Translations under genes and position numbers: made by a program
NCBI GenBank assembly: GCA_038040485.1
Contig: JBBPIE010000023.1
Coordinates: 50,781 to 114,780 of the forward strand
Origin: Onstottus_B arcticum
GTDB lineage: Bacteria; Acidobacteriota; Blastocatellia; UBA7656
Length of the DNA: 64,000 nucleotides
Direction of reading: 5' to 3'
Shown: piece after piece, positions 52,637-62,651 of the stretch
How the letters are laid out: the number at the start of each line of letters is the position of its first letter
How positions within the stretch are numbered: the first letter of the stretch is position 1
Notes under the pieces: generated by a model
The model's input: only the letters and a program-made list of their open reading frames with translations
What the model was told of the DNA's origin: nothing
The model's database searches: none

Positions 52637-52727
52637 TTGAGGAAGTAGCATAGACTTTAGTCTGTGTCTCCAACAGATAGGCGCGACGACCATCGGACAC
52701 AGACTAAAGTCTATGCTACTCCCTCAA
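52637..52727. repeat. 32-bp inverted repeat, AGTAGCATAGACTTTAGTCTG family
   Basis: The arms 52637-52668 and 52696-52727 pair with one mismatch around a 27-bp spacer. It is the longest near-perfect stem in the window and lies in the 487-bp gap 52492-52978 after the DUF3179 gene. Nothing else is recognised in that gap. Confidence 0.92.
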
Positions 52728-52978
52728 ACTGAAACACTACGTAGACTTGTCAGATGAGTGACCGGATGCGAGAATCAGCATCCCATTGATATTCAAGACC
52801 GATGGACTCATTGGCCAGGAGATTCATTGAGGCAATTCGGAGCAGCAATACGATGACCTATGAACACGCTTGACGCTACGCTGAGGAATCCGGACACAAG
52901 GAATCAACTTAGCGATACAGTTCGCTTCCGAGGAAGTAGTCAACGCCTTTCAGTTAAACCGTCGCCAAGGGGCTAGTT

Positions 52979-54754
<1,776 letters not shown>

Positions 54755-54766
54755 CTGGTTCTCTCT

Positions 54767-57700
54767 ATGCGAGGCACAGAATCATCTGAGCGCTGCCGGG
54801 CAATCATTCTAAGCACTCTCATTGTTTCTCTCAGCATAAGCGCGATTGCATGCCGGGGCGGCCAAAAGGAATCCGGCAAGCCTTCTAACGAGTACATTGC
54901 CAGCGTCTACGATGAGACAGCCAGGGCGTTCTACGTTGGGGTCGCGGCGCTGCAAGTCGGCGATGATGCCCGCGCAGCAGACAGGCTGAGCAGAGTGACC
55001 GAGCTTGTGCCGCAAGAGCCTGCCGCCTGGGCCAATTTGGGGTTGCTCGCGGTCCGCAGAAGAGAGTTCGATCTGGCCTCTGAAAGGTTAGCGCGCGCCC
55101 TGTCGCTAGCTCCGGAAAACACCGACGTCAATCTCTTTCTTGGGCTGCTTGAAATCAACCGAGAGCGGTCTTCAGACGCCATATCATACCTGCGCAAAGC
55201 TATTGAGTTTGATTCAAAGAACATCCAGGCGAACTATGCGCTGGCCAAGGAGATTGAGAGCCAGGGCGGAGAGAAGAACGAAGCTGAAGCGCAGCGCTTG
55301 ATGGAGAGCATCTTTCAAGCGCAGCCCGACAATCTTGCGGTTCTCTTGGAACATGCCCGGTTGGCCGCCAAGCGCGGCGATCGTTCTACGCTGCAGATGG
55401 ACATCGGTCGCCTGTCTGAGAAAACCGCTTCGTGGCCGCCTGAGGCTCGAGTGCAATTCGAAGCATTACGAGTTGTAGAATCGAGCGATGACTTCAGCCT
55501 TATCAGCACCCGGGTGATGTTTGTCCGAAACGTGCTCGTTCGCCTTCCTGAATTTCAACAAGGTTACGCCGCTGTTCATCCGCCGCCCGATAGAATCAGC
55601 GAACCTATTACGCGCTTCATCCTCCTCTCATCACCCGGCGACGCTCCTGCGCCTCCCGACGATAATCTGCGTTTTGCGCCTGAACCCCTACCAGCCGCTA
55701 GTGGGAAGTGGAAGTTGATTGGATCCATACTGCTGAGGGAGGAGTGGACGCCTTCCATAGTAGTGGCGGATGGGCGCACTGCGCGACTGGGCGGAGGGGT
55801 AACGCTTCGTTTTCCCGGTGGGGCATCGGCTACTCCGCCGGGACCGGATTCAATATTGGGACTCGACTTCGACTACGACTTTCAAACGGATATCGCGTTT
55901 GCGGGGGCGGGAGGGTTTCGACTTCATCGCCAGAGCCAACCTAACAAGTTCAGCGAAGCGACATCGAGGACCACGTTGCCCCTCGAAGTGATCAACGCCA
56001 ACTACACAGGAGCGTGGGCCGCTGACATCGAGTCGGATGGCGATCTGGATATCGTTCTTGGCGCAAGGCAAGGTCCTCCGGTAGTGCTTAACAATAACGG
56101 CGACGGCACATTCAAACCGCTGAAGTTGTTCGAAGGCGCGGAGGTCCTTCGAAGTTTTGTCTGGGCCGACTTGGACGGCGACGGCGATCCCGATGCTGGG
56201 CTGTTGAGCGCTGGAGGACGGCTCCAGGTCTTTTCGAACGAGCGGTTGGGCCGATTCCGAGAACGCTCAGTTCCGCAAACCATAGGTAAGGTCGCAGCTA
56301 TCGCAGCAGCAGATTTGAATAGTGATGGAATTCTGGATCTGATAGCGCTTCTGGCAGGTGGAACCATTATCCGTTTATCGGATCGATTAGAAGGTCAGGA
56401 CTGGGATGTACCAGAGATCGCACGGTGGCAAGACGCGCCGGACAATCTAACAAGTGAAACGAGCCGTCTGTTTGTCGCGGACCTGGACAACAACGGCGGG
56501 CTTGATCTGGCAGCCTCAGGACCCGTCGAAGCGCGTGTGTGGCTAAGCGACGTGCACGGCGCATTCCAGCCGCTTGCCGCTCCGCTAACACGGGCGCGGA
56601 TCTTCTCGGTTGCAGACCTCGAAGGAGATGGTCGGCTGGACTTACTGGGCATATCCGATTCGGAACAGCCGGTCAAATTAGTCAATCGCGGGCAGAGAGA
56701 TTACCAGTGGAAGGAGGTCCGGACACGCGCGAAGCAGGCTACCGGAGATCAGCGGATAAACCCTTTCGGGATCGGCGGAGAAATAGAGATTCGGGCTGGA
56801 TTGCTAGTGCAAAAGCAGCCGATCAATGGGCCGCTGGTTCACTTCGGACTCGGTCAGTATCGCGATGTCGATGTGCTTCGAATCGTCTGGCCCAATGGTT
56901 CGATGCAGGCAGAATTTGATCTGAAATCCGATATACCGTCGGGAGCGCCCGCGGTGTTCGATCAGCGACTTGAAGGCTCGTGTCCGTTCCTGTTTGCAAA
57001 TAATGGGAAGGGAATAAACTTCATCACTGATTTCATATGGCGTTCGCCGCTGGGGCTGCGCATCAACGCGCAGGACACAGCGAGCGTCATGCAAACGGAA
57101 GACTGGGTGAAGATTCGCGGAGATCAACTTGCGCCAGTTGAGGGCTTTTATGATTTGCGAATCACGGCGGAGTTGTGGGAGACCCATTTCTTCGATCACG
57201 TTTCATTGATGACTATCGATCATCCGATAGGAACCGATGTTTTTATTGATGAGCGTTTCGCGGCGCCGCCTCCCGAGCTGAAGGTCTACGCAGTCGCGCC
57301 GCCCCGCTCGATTTCGCGCGCTCTGGATGACACAGGTCAGGATGTGACCGAAATCGTCGGCGCGCGCGATAGCCGATATCTCGATACCTTTGGACGCGGC
57401 CAATATCAAGGAGTGACTCGGGATCACTTCGTCGAAATCGAACTAGGCGAGGATGCTCCGCGAACCGGTTCGTTGTGGTTGATTGCTTACGGGTGGGTAC
57501 ACCCGACTGATAGCTCAATAAACGTGGCCCTTGCCCAGGGGCGTCATGCAGCGCCTCAGGGATTGAGCCTGGAAGTCCCGGACGGTAAGGGCGGCTGGCG
57601 GGTCGCAAAGTCGGGTCTGGGTTTTCCCGAAGGAAAGAACAAGACGATTCTGCTGAACCTTGATGGCGTCTTTGCGCCGGCCGCGCCTCCTCGGTTGCGA

Positions 57701-58279
57701 CTGCGAACGAATCTCGAAATCTATTGGGACTCGATCCAGTGGGCTGCAGGTCTGCCAGAGGCTCCGCTACAGACGCGGGGTATTCAGGCAATTAGTGCTG
57801 AGCTTCGCTATCGCGGCTTTTCGGTAAAGAGCCAGGCGGATAATTCCTCGCCTGAGCTTCCTGACTACAACCGCCTGGCGTCAACGCTTCAGCGGCGTCG
57901 CGATCTGGTCGGGTATCATACTCGCTTCGGCGACGTCAGAGAGCTTCTGGAAAGAACCGACGATCGGTACGTCATAATGAATGCAGGCGATGAAATGGCG
58001 TTTCGCTTTTCTGCGGGACCCCCGGCGCCCGATGGATGGGTTCGCGATTTTGTTTTGATCGGCGATGGCTGGGTCAAGGACGGAAACTACAATACGACTT
58101 TTTCGAAAACGGTGCTTCCTCTGCCGTCGCACGATCAGCCTGATTACACAAAGCCGCCAGGCCGTCTGGAAGACGATCCGGTTTATCGCCGTCACGCGAA
58201 GGATTGGCAGGACTATCATACGCGCTTCGTGACGCCGCGGAGTTTTCAGACTGCCTTGAGAGTCGCGAAAAGAAACTGA
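54767..58279 (+). CDS. TPR lipoprotein with FG-GAP/UnbV middle and large uncharacterised C-terminus
   Basis: This 1170-residue protein has a signal peptide ending SISAIACRGG (lipobox cysteine near residue 29). Residues 45-260 are TPR repeats. Residues 370-650 are VCBS-like Asp-rich blades (ADIESDGDLDIVLG, ADLDGDGDPDAGL, ADLNSDGILDLIA). An ASPIC/UnbV-like part lies at about 665-725 (FGIGGEIEIRAG, VLRIVWPNGS). Residues 750-1150 are a large unnamed region (CPFLFANNGKGINFITDFIWRSPL, then THFFDHVSLMTIDHPIGTDVFID). It is translated 12 bp after the CRTAC1 lipoprotein and precedes an asparagine-synthase-like gene by 55 bp. Confidence 0.85.
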   Translation: MRGTESSERCRAIILSTLIVSLSISAIACRGGQKESGKPSNEYIASVYDETARAFYVGVAALQVGDDARAADRLSRVTELVPQEPAAWANLGLLAVRRREFDLASERLARALSLAPENTDVNLFLGLLEINRERSSDAISYLRKAIEFDSKNIQANYALAKEIESQGGEKNEAEAQRLMESIFQAQPDNLAVLLEHARLAAKRGDRSTLQMDIGRLSEKTASWPPEARVQFEALRVVESSDDFSLISTRVMFVRNVLVRLPEFQQGYAAVHPPPDRISEPITRFILLSSPGDAPAPPDDNLRFAPEPLPAASGKWKLIGSILLREEWTPSIVVADGRTARLGGGVTLRFPGGASATPPGPDSILGLDFDYDFQTDIAFAGAGGFRLHRQSQPNKFSEATSRTTLPLEVINANYTGAWAADIESDGDLDIVLGARQGPPVVLNNNGDGTFKPLKLFEGAEVLRSFVWADLDGDGDPDAGLLSAGGRLQVFSNERLGRFRERSVPQTIGKVAAIAAADLNSDGILDLIALLAGGTIIRLSDRLEGQDWDVPEIARWQDAPDNLTSETSRLFVADLDNNGGLDLAASGPVEARVWLSDVHGAFQPLAAPLTRARIFSVADLEGDGRLDLLGISDSEQPVKLVNRGQRDYQWKEVRTRAKQATGDQRINPFGIGGEIEIRAGLLVQKQPINGPLVHFGLGQYRDVDVLRIVWPNGSMQAEFDLKSDIPSGAPAVFDQRLEGSCPFLFANNGKGINFITDFIWRSPLGLRINAQDTASVMQTEDWVKIRGDQLAPVEGFYDLRITAELWETHFFDHVSLMTIDHPIGTDVFIDERFAAPPPELKVYAVAPPRSISRALDDTGQDVTEIVGARDSRYLDTFGRGQYQGVTRDHFVEIELGEDAPRTGSLWLIAYGWVHPTDSSINVALAQGRHAAPQGLSLEVPDGKGGWRVAKSGLGFPEGKNKTILLNLDGVFAPAAPPRLRLRTNLEIYWDSIQWAAGLPEAPLQTRGIQAISAELRYRGFSVKSQADNSSPELPDYNRLASTLQRRRDLVGYHTRFGDVRELLERTDDRYVIMNAGDEMAFRFSAGPPAPDGWVRDFVLIGDGWVKDGNYNTTFSKTVLPLPSHDQPDYTKPPGRLEDDPVYRRHAKDWQDYHTRFVTPRSFQTALRVAKRN

Positions 58280-58334
58280 CTCGGTGGCCGTATTCAGAGG
58301 AATCGTCATACCCACGCCAACAGACAGGAGCCAT

Positions 58335-59654
58335 ATGGATTACGAAATTGATAAAGTCGTTATTCTGCTCGACCCCGCTGCCAACCAGATCTACAACATG
58401 AGCGTTGAGGATGCGCGTGAGCGACTCTTTAGCGGCCGAGCGGAAGCGGTTCGAGAAATTGACGGTTCGTTCGCGCTCGTCGCTTGCAGCGGCACGACGG
58501 CTAGAATGGCGCGGTCATTGGATCGGCCCATGCGTTACTTCCTCGCCAAGCGGGCGGAAGGGCCGGTGCTCATTGTCGCAGATCGTATCGATGCTATCTA
58601 CAACTGGCTTCAGGGACATGGGTTGGGCGAGCAGTTCCATCCCAGCTACACGCGCATGGTTCCGGCTCACTACATAGTCGAGATTCAATTGGTCGGTTGC
58701 CCTGACCCTGACCCGACTTACACACGGTTTCTCAAACCGCAACGAGGCGCCTTGCCGGCTGATCTGGATGAAATTGGACGGGTTTACATCGGGGCGTTGG
58801 CCGATGAGATAACCAAATGGCTGCAAGTCGCGCCTGCGAAAGAACCGATTGGCGTCTGTTTTTCAGGCGGCATCGACAGCGGCGCGGTTTTCCTCGTGAC
58901 CTATTACCTCATGCAGAAGCTTGGCTTGAACCTGGGCCGGCTTAAGGCTTTCACTCTCGACTTCGGAGATGGTCCGGACGTCAAGCAGGCTTATCAAATC
59001 CTGAACTCGCTGGGTCTGGGACTCTTCCTTGAAACGATCGAGGCTGATCCGTCCGACATTGATGCGATCGAGACGATTAGGATAGTGGAGGACTACAAGC
59101 CGCTCGACATCGAATGCGCGGCTATGGGACTGGCGCTGTTCCGGGGCATTCGAGACCGGTATCCTGACTGGCGTTATCTCATGGATGGGGACGGCGGGGA
59201 TGAGAATCTGAAGGATTACCCAATCGAAGAAAACCCTGAACTCACAATCCGCAGCGTCATAAACAATCCGATGCTTTATCAGGAAGGTTGGGGAGTCGGG
59301 AAGATAAAGCACTCATTGACCTACAGCGGCGGATTGAGTCGTTCTACTGTTCGCACGTACGCTCCGGCGCGCCACTTTGGGTTTGAAGGCTTCAGTCCGT
59401 TCACGCGATCTAGTGTTGTCGAGGCGGCTGAGCAGATTCCTTTTGGCGATCTGACAGACTATGACGTGGGTAAGCTGTATGCGTTGAAGGGAGAAATCGT
59501 TTCGAGGGGCGTCCAGGCTACGACCGGAATGAATATGCCAATCTTCCCGAAGCGACGCTTCCAGCACGGCGCGCTACGGATGGAATCGCTCCAGCGACGT
59601 TTGCCTTTGCGCGAGGCCGACTACCGCAACCAGTTTTTCATGCTCTATAGCTGA
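58335..59654 (+). CDS. Asparagine-synthase-like ATP-PPi enzyme
   Basis: This 439-residue protein has a PP-loop ATP pyrophosphatase domain from about residue 170 (IGVCFSGGIDSGAV, then LMDGDGGDENLKDY). The N-terminal 150 residues resemble the glutaminase fold of AsnB, but residue 2 is Asp, so the nucleophile Cys2 is missing. It resembles beta-lactam-synthetase-type homologues, which make amide bonds without glutamine. ATG 58335 lies six bases after CAGGAG. The following radical SAM gene is 16 bp downstream. Confidence 0.83.
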   Translation: MDYEIDKVVILLDPAANQIYNMSVEDARERLFSGRAEAVREIDGSFALVACSGTTARMARSLDRPMRYFLAKRAEGPVLIVADRIDAIYNWLQGHGLGEQFHPSYTRMVPAHYIVEIQLVGCPDPDPTYTRFLKPQRGALPADLDEIGRVYIGALADEITKWLQVAPAKEPIGVCFSGGIDSGAVFLVTYYLMQKLGLNLGRLKAFTLDFGDGPDVKQAYQILNSLGLGLFLETIEADPSDIDAIETIRIVEDYKPLDIECAAMGLALFRGIRDRYPDWRYLMDGDGGDENLKDYPIEENPELTIRSVINNPMLYQEGWGVGKIKHSLTYSGGLSRSTVRTYAPARHFGFEGFSPFTRSSVVEAAEQIPFGDLTDYDVGKLYALKGEIVSRGVQATTGMNMPIFPKRRFQHGALRMESLQRRLPLREADYRNQFFMLYS

Positions 59655-59670
59655 GAGATTCGGAAAAGAG

Positions 59671-60651
59671 ATGGCTCCTGCTTATCCAGATCACAACAAC
59701 GAGCGGGATGATTGGATTCTCGCGCAACGGGAGAGCGTCGACGGAGTTGCGCGCAACGATCTCGACCCGCAACGCCCATACGCTTTTCTTGCGGAGGACG
59801 AAAGATCCGAATCCGGCGAAATCGTTCGGATGGCGACGGTTTTTCTTACCAACAGGGAATGTCCCTGGCGTTGTTTGATGTGCGATCTCTGGATCAATAC
59901 GCTTGCGGAAGCCGTCCCGGAAGGGGCGATTCCCGCGCAAATTGATTACGCGCTGTCTAGATTGGGGCCAGTACGCCAAATCAAGCTTTACAACAACGGC
60001 AGTTTCTTCGATCACCAGGCAATCCCAGTGGCCGACTACGAAGTGATCGCGGCGCAGTTGCGTTCCTTTGAACGCGTAATCGTTGAAAGCCATCCGGCCC
60101 TGGTTGGTGACGACTGCCTGCGGTTTCGCGATTTGTTAAATGGCCGGTTGGAAGTCGCCATGGGTTTAGAAACTGTGCATCCGGTCATTGCACCACAGCT
60201 GAACAAACGAATGACGCTCGACCAGTTCGCTTCGGCGGCGGCCAGGCTGCGACAAAATGACATTGCACTGCGAGTGTTCATACTCGTCAAGCCGCCATTC
60301 ATGGAGGAAGGCGAAGCTCTACACTGGGCCGCGCGTTCGATTGACTTCGCCTTCGATTGTGAAGCGTCGGTCGTGGCGCTCATTCCTACGCGTCCCGGAA
60401 ACGGCGCGCTTGATGTGCTGGCGAAGAGCGGCAGTTTTTCGCCGCCCAGTCTGACCACTCTCGAACAGGCTGCCGCTTACGGGGTGAGGCTTGGACGTGG
60501 ACGAGTGTTCGCCGATCTGTGGGACCTGGAACGGTTCTCTTCATGCGCCATCTGCTTTTCCGCGCGGGCGGCGCGTCTGCGCGAGATGAACCTGCGACAA
60601 GAAATTTCACCCCCGGTACAATGTCAAAACTGCGGTGGAGACATTGAGTAA
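59671..60651 (+). CDS. Radical SAM protein, RaSEA-like
   Basis: This 326-residue protein has the radical SAM motif C-x3-C-x2-C in ECPWRCLMCDLW (about residues 64-71) and a terminal CQNCGG (about 318-322) that may bind zinc. The ATVFLTNRECPWRCLMCDLW context resembles archaeosine-type RaSEA enzymes. A shorter CAIC lies near residue 293. The FAD oxidoreductase gene begins 17 bases before its stop, so the two are translationally coupled. Substrate is unknown; it may act on the product of the adjacent ATP-PPi enzyme (inference). Confidence 0.85.
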   Translation: MAPAYPDHNNERDDWILAQRESVDGVARNDLDPQRPYAFLAEDERSESGEIVRMATVFLTNRECPWRCLMCDLWINTLAEAVPEGAIPAQIDYALSRLGPVRQIKLYNNGSFFDHQAIPVADYEVIAAQLRSFERVIVESHPALVGDDCLRFRDLLNGRLEVAMGLETVHPVIAPQLNKRMTLDQFASAAARLRQNDIALRVFILVKPPFMEEGEALHWAARSIDFAFDCEASVVALIPTRPGNGALDVLAKSGSFSPPSLTTLEQAAAYGVRLGRGRVFADLWDLERFSSCAICFSARAARLREMNLRQEISPPVQCQNCGGDIE

Positions 60652-62203
60652 GACCTTCGATCTGGCCATTGTTGGATCTGGCTTTGCCGGTTCGCTGCTG
60701 GCTGCGATTGCGCGTAGATTGGGTCACTCGGTGGTTTTGCTCGAGAGGTTCAAACACCCCCGCTTTGTAATCGGAGAGTCTGCTACACCGCTTGCCAATC
60801 TGCTAATTCAAGAGCTCGCATCTCGCTATGACCTTCCATCTCTCTTGCCCTTGACCAAGTGGGGAAGCTGGCAGCGGAGCTATCCTGAAATAGCCTGCGG
60901 CCTCAAGCGGGGATTCACCTTTTATCATCATTCCTTCGGCAGTCCGTTCTCAGCTAACTCTGACCGCAGCGATCAACTTCTTGTTGCGGCCAGTCCACAC
61001 GATAAGATCGCCGATACGCACTGGTATCGCCCAGACTTCGATCATTTCCTAGTTCGTGAGGCTCAGCGCGCCGGCGTGGAATATCTTGACGAGGTTGTGC
61101 TCGGGGCACCCACTTTTTCTAAGGGTAAGGTCACCCTTACCGGCAGGAGGCAAGCGGAGCCGGTTTCAATCGACGCCCGTTTCTTGATTGACGCTAGCGG
61201 GCCACGCGGGTTTTTGCACCGAACTCTGAAGCTCCGGGAAGCGCCGTTCGAAAACCTGCCTCAAACACAGGGACTCTATACGCACTTTAGCGGGGTACGG
61301 CGTCTGGAAGATATACCGGTTTTCTCTTCGAGTGAAACACCGCCTTTCCACGTTGATGACGCAGCGGTGCATCATGTTTTCGACGGCGGATGGGTTTGGG
61401 TGTTGCGTTTCAACAACGGAATTACGAGCGCCGGGGTCGCTGCAACCGGCGAGTTGGCGGATGAGCTGCGCTTAGCTGAAGGAGCGCGGGCTTGGAAGCG
61501 TCTTTTACGGCGGCTGCCGAGTGTGGCAGAGCAATTCAGTGAGGCGGAGCCACAATTCCCGTTTGTGCATGCGCCTCGCCTTTCATTTAGAAGTGAGGCG
61601 ATCGTTGGTGAGGGGTGGGCATTACTTCCATCCGCGGCCGGGTTTGTTGATCCCCTGTTGTCTACGGGATTTCCTTTGACGCTCCTCGGAGTCGAACGAA
61701 TCGCCAAGGCCATTGAGAGCGATTGGGATTCGGTGCGTTTGGAAGATCGCCTGCAAGTATACGCGGCTCAGACCGGTAATGAGCTTCTCGCCGCCGAGCG
61801 GTTGGTCGCTGCGCTCTACGCCAACATGAAAGAGTTTGATTTGTTCACTTCCATCTCCTTGCTGTACTTTGCCGCGGCGAGTTTCTCAGAGGCAGCGCGG
61901 CGGCTGGGACGACAGGATCTTGCCGGTCTATTTCTTCTGTGTGACCGTACCGAGTTTGGTCCACGGTATCGTTCTTGTCTTGAGCAAGCGATGCGACCCC
62001 TGACTCCTGCTCAGAAGGCGAAGCTGGTGGAGCAAATACAACAAACCATCGAGCCCGTCAATCTGGCAGGACTCGGAGCCGCTGAGCGCCGCAACTGGTA
62101 TCCGGTTGACGCGAACGATCTGATGGGCGCCGCCGGCAAGCTGGGAGTCACCGAGAAAGAGATTGAACAACTATTGCAGCGTTCAGGCTTTTGGCCTGAA
62201 TAG
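60635..62203 (+). CDS. FAD-dependent oxidoreductase (halogenase/monooxygenase-like)
   Basis: This 522-residue protein has an N-terminal FAD-binding site (IVGSGFAGSLLAAIARRLGHSV, GxGxxG), a second motif FLIDASGPRG, and VGEGWALLPSAAGFVDPLLSTG. It resembles flavin-dependent halogenase and monooxygenase families. The halogenase WxWxIP box is replaced by GGWVWVLRF, so halogenation is not assured. GTG 60635 overlaps the radical SAM gene by 17 bp. It ends the run of same-strand biosynthetic-type genes. Confidence 0.85.
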   Translation: METLSKTFDLAIVGSGFAGSLLAAIARRLGHSVVLLERFKHPRFVIGESATPLANLLIQELASRYDLPSLLPLTKWGSWQRSYPEIACGLKRGFTFYHHSFGSPFSANSDRSDQLLVAASPHDKIADTHWYRPDFDHFLVREAQRAGVEYLDEVVLGAPTFSKGKVTLTGRRQAEPVSIDARFLIDASGPRGFLHRTLKLREAPFENLPQTQGLYTHFSGVRRLEDIPVFSSSETPPFHVDDAAVHHVFDGGWVWVLRFNNGITSAGVAATGELADELRLAEGARAWKRLLRRLPSVAEQFSEAEPQFPFVHAPRLSFRSEAIVGEGWALLPSAAGFVDPLLSTGFPLTLLGVERIAKAIESDWDSVRLEDRLQVYAAQTGNELLAAERLVAALYANMKEFDLFTSISLLYFAAASFSEAARRLGRQDLAGLFLLCDRTEFGPRYRSCLEQAMRPLTPAQKAKLVEQIQQTIEPVNLAGLGAAERRNWYPVDANDLMGAAGKLGVTEKEIEQLLQRSGFWPE

Positions 62204-62237
62204 CCCCAGGCGCCCAATGGCGCATCGGATCGATCGC

Positions 62238-62381
62238 TCATCGCTGCGCGCTTGTGGCATTGATGTATACGCGGTCCCTGTGGTTCTCATAGATTATTCT
62301 GAAGGCGAAACTATCGCCGCGTTGAACGGCAGCGACGAGGTTTCGCTCTTCGAAGTCCGAGTAGGTTCGCAGAAAGCTCAT
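62238..62381 (-). pseudogene. Truncated N-terminus of an ECF sigma factor
   Basis: The minus frame encodes MSFLRTYSDFEERNLVAAVQ, then a RGDSFAFRIIYENHRDRVYI stretch and a stop soon after. The LVAAxQRGDxxAFRxxYExHRDRVY pattern is the start of region 2.1-2.2 of ECF sigma factors, cut off after about 45 residues. There is no remaining region 2.4 or 4, so it is a remnant. The 448-bp gap 62204-62651 also holds the terminator at 62571. Confidence 0.5.
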
Positions 62382-62570
62382 TCCTGATTTGAAGTTCCCG
62401 TGCCTGACGTTCCTCAATAAATTTTTCACGCGACACAGGAATTCCTTCCCCTTCAGCCAGCTTCAACTTGAGAGGTAGTGCATTCGGCGCTGACGAAGGC
62501 TTTGGCAATTAGGAGGAGCGTAGCTCGCGTTGCTTGCAGGGAAGAATCAGGTACGGAGACAAAGAAAAAC

Positions 62571-62603
62571 AAAGGCTGGCTGCCGTGAGGCAGCCAGCCC
62601 TTT
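62571..62603. terminator. Hairpin terminator after the second HYR gene
   Basis: AAAGGCTGGCTGCC pairs with GGCAGCCAGCCCTTT around GTGA. It matches the hairpin at 36542-36576 almost base for base, with the same GAGTCTT(C/G)GGGTAAAAGA flank. It ends the minus-strand HYR gene. Confidence 0.85.
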
Positions 62604-62651
62604 GTCGAGTCTTCGGGTAAAAGAATTACCCTAGTTGTTGGACTTGCCCGT

